Part shown: in pieces, positions 34,024-34,909 of the stretch | How positions within the stretch are numbered: the stretch's first letter is position 1 | How the letters are laid out: every line of letters starts with the position of its first letter | Assembly (NCBI GenBank): GCA_020852755.1 | Contig: JADZAF010000076.1 | Coordinates: 1 to 34,909 of the forward strand | Source of the DNA: Bryobacterales bacterium | GTDB taxonomy: Bacteria; Acidobacteriota; Terriglobia; Bryobacterales; Bryobacteraceae | Length of the DNA stretch: 34,909 nt | Direction of reading: 5' to 3' | The notes under the pieces: model-generated | Told to the model about the DNA's origin: nothing | Seen by the model: only the letters and a program-made list of their open reading frames with translations | Databases searched by the model: none | Translations under genes and position numbers: made by a program

Positions 34024-34909
34024 ATGTCGATTCTCGGCTCACTCCAGAGTTCTACCAACGCGCTGCTGGCCTTCGAGCGGGCCTTGGCCACCGTGCAGAA
34101 CAACGTCAGCAACGTCTCCACCCCCGGCTACGCCCGTCAGGTCATCAGCTTGGAAGCCGAGCCGTTCCTGCCCGAGCAGGGCCTGCCCGGCGGCGTCTCC
34201 TCCGGTGAGAGGTTGAGCGCCCGCGACGAGTACCTCGAGCAACTCGTGCGCCGGCGCCAGGGGGAGTGGGGCCGCTTCGACCAGACAGCGGCCTCGCTAT
34301 CCCGCCTCGAGGCCGTCTTCGACGTTTCCGGTGAGGCCGGCATCCCGCTCGCCCTCAGCCGCCTGTTCCAGAGCTTCTCCGCCCTCAGCGTCGCCCCGAA
34401 CGACGCCGTGGCCCGGGGCAACGTGATCGAGGCGGCCGGACAGGTGGCCCGCAGCTTCCGGGAAACGGCTGCCGGCCTCGGACACGCCGCGGCCGATGCG
34501 GCCCGCGAAACGGCCGCGGCGGCCGGCAAGGTGAACCGCCTGGCCGCGCAGCTTCGCGAGTACAGTGTCCGGCTGGGCCAGGAATGGACTGCCAGCCGGG
34601 ACCCTGCCCTGGAGGCGGCCGTCCACACGACGCTCGAAGAGCTCTCCGGGATCGTGGACGTCCACGCGCTGCGCCAGGACGACGGAACCCTGATGGTGCT
34701 GCTGGGCGGCCAGACGCCCCTGGTGATCGGCGACCGGCAGTACGAAATCACGGCCGACTTTTCCTCCGGCCAGGCGCGCATCCTGAACGCCGCTGGAGAC
34801 GATGTCACTGAGCAGGCCGGCGCCGGCCGTCTGGCCGGTCTGTTGCGCCTCAACAACGAACTGCTTCCCGCATGGACCGCGGATCTCGACCACCTGGCGT
34901 CGTCGCTTG
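34024..34909 (+). CDS. flgK: Flagellar hook-associated protein 1 FlgK (3' truncated by window end)
   Basis: The frame is open from ATG 34024 to the last base (295 codons). The N-terminus MSILGSLQSSTNALLAFERA with NNVSNVSTPGYARQ is the flagellar rod/hook signature, and the segment LARLFQSF-like region (SRLFQSFSALSVAPND) plus RLAGLLRLNNELLPAWTADL are typical of FlgK. It forms the junction between hook and filament. The usual C-terminal helical half is outside the window. Confidence 0.9.
   Translation, partial: MSILGSLQSSTNALLAFERALATVQNNVSNVSTPGYARQVISLEAEPFLPEQGLPGGVSSGERLSARDEYLEQLVRRRQGEWGRFDQTAASLSRLEAVFDVSGEAGIPLALSRLFQSFSALSVAPNDAVARGNVIEAAGQVARSFRETAAGLGHAAADAARETAAAAGKVNRLAAQLREYSVRLGQEWTASRDPALEAAVHTTLEELSGIVDVHALRQDDGTLMVLLGGQTPLVIGDRQYEITADFSSGQARILNAAGDDVTEQAGAGRLAGLLRLNNELLPAWTADLDHLASSL

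Overview
The window is GC-rich (visibly well above 60% G+C), densely coded bacterial chromosome. Many starts are GTG or TTG and many gene junctions are ATGA/GTGA/TTGA overlaps. Gene content suggests a flagellated Gram-negative-type bacterium, most likely Acidobacteriota of the Bryobacterales/Solibacter type: several two-component proteins, a Tat-exported enolase-superfamily enzyme, a RAYT transposase, a short EF-Ts and a beta-barrel protein. The lineage is inference; no rRNA marker is present.

Layout. (1) 1-8.6 kb: the 3' end of a mannonate-dehydratase-like gene faces, across a perfect 35-bp inverted repeat, a minus-strand operon of REC-histidine kinase, 7TM-GAF histidine kinase and exported TPR protein. 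Divergent from it lie a small outer-membrane barrel, an MFS permease, a Cys-rich zinc-ribbon-like protein and an NtrC-type sigma-54 activator. (2) 8.6-16.1 kb: a Tat-signal mandelate-racemase-family protein, then a complete overlapping glycine cleavage operon gcvT-gcvH-gcvPA-gcvPB with a GT-C membrane glycosyltransferase overlapping its end. (3) 16.1-16.9 kb: a RAYT (TnpA-REP) element with 22-bp inverted ends; a near-identical single end sits at 8.6 kb. (4) 16.9-23.7 kb: a TIGR00300 (LOR/SDH conserved region) protein, queF, and a coiled-coil methyltransferase on plus; convergent with these, a minus-strand pair encoding a predicted helical-barrel protein and an 890-residue GT2-GT4 fusion. The methyltransferase and the glycosyltransferases look like a surface-glycan assembly module. 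(5) 23.7-26.1 kb: an ALDH7/AmaB-type aldehyde dehydrogenase and a VapBC toxin-antitoxin pair with phased ATATGG repeats over its start. (6) 26.2-30.2 kb: the housekeeping cluster rplM-rpsI-rpsB-tsf-pyrH-frr. (7) 30.4-34.9 kb: a secreted beta-propeller lactonase-like protein, a second unusual membrane histidine kinase on minus, and the start of a flagellar operon flgM-flgN-like-flgK (cut by the window end) behind a close match to a sigma-28 promoter.

No single gene cluster here is clearly a wholly new system. The best leads are the two kinases with a shared non-canonical ATP-lid, the glycan module with a possible chain-length ruler, the vapBC operator repeats, the REP/RAYT-like repeats placed at gene ends and promoters, and the hairpin that abuts the rpsB ribosome binding site. 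No tRNA, rRNA or CRISPR array was seen, and no gene-free stretch reaches 300 bases.
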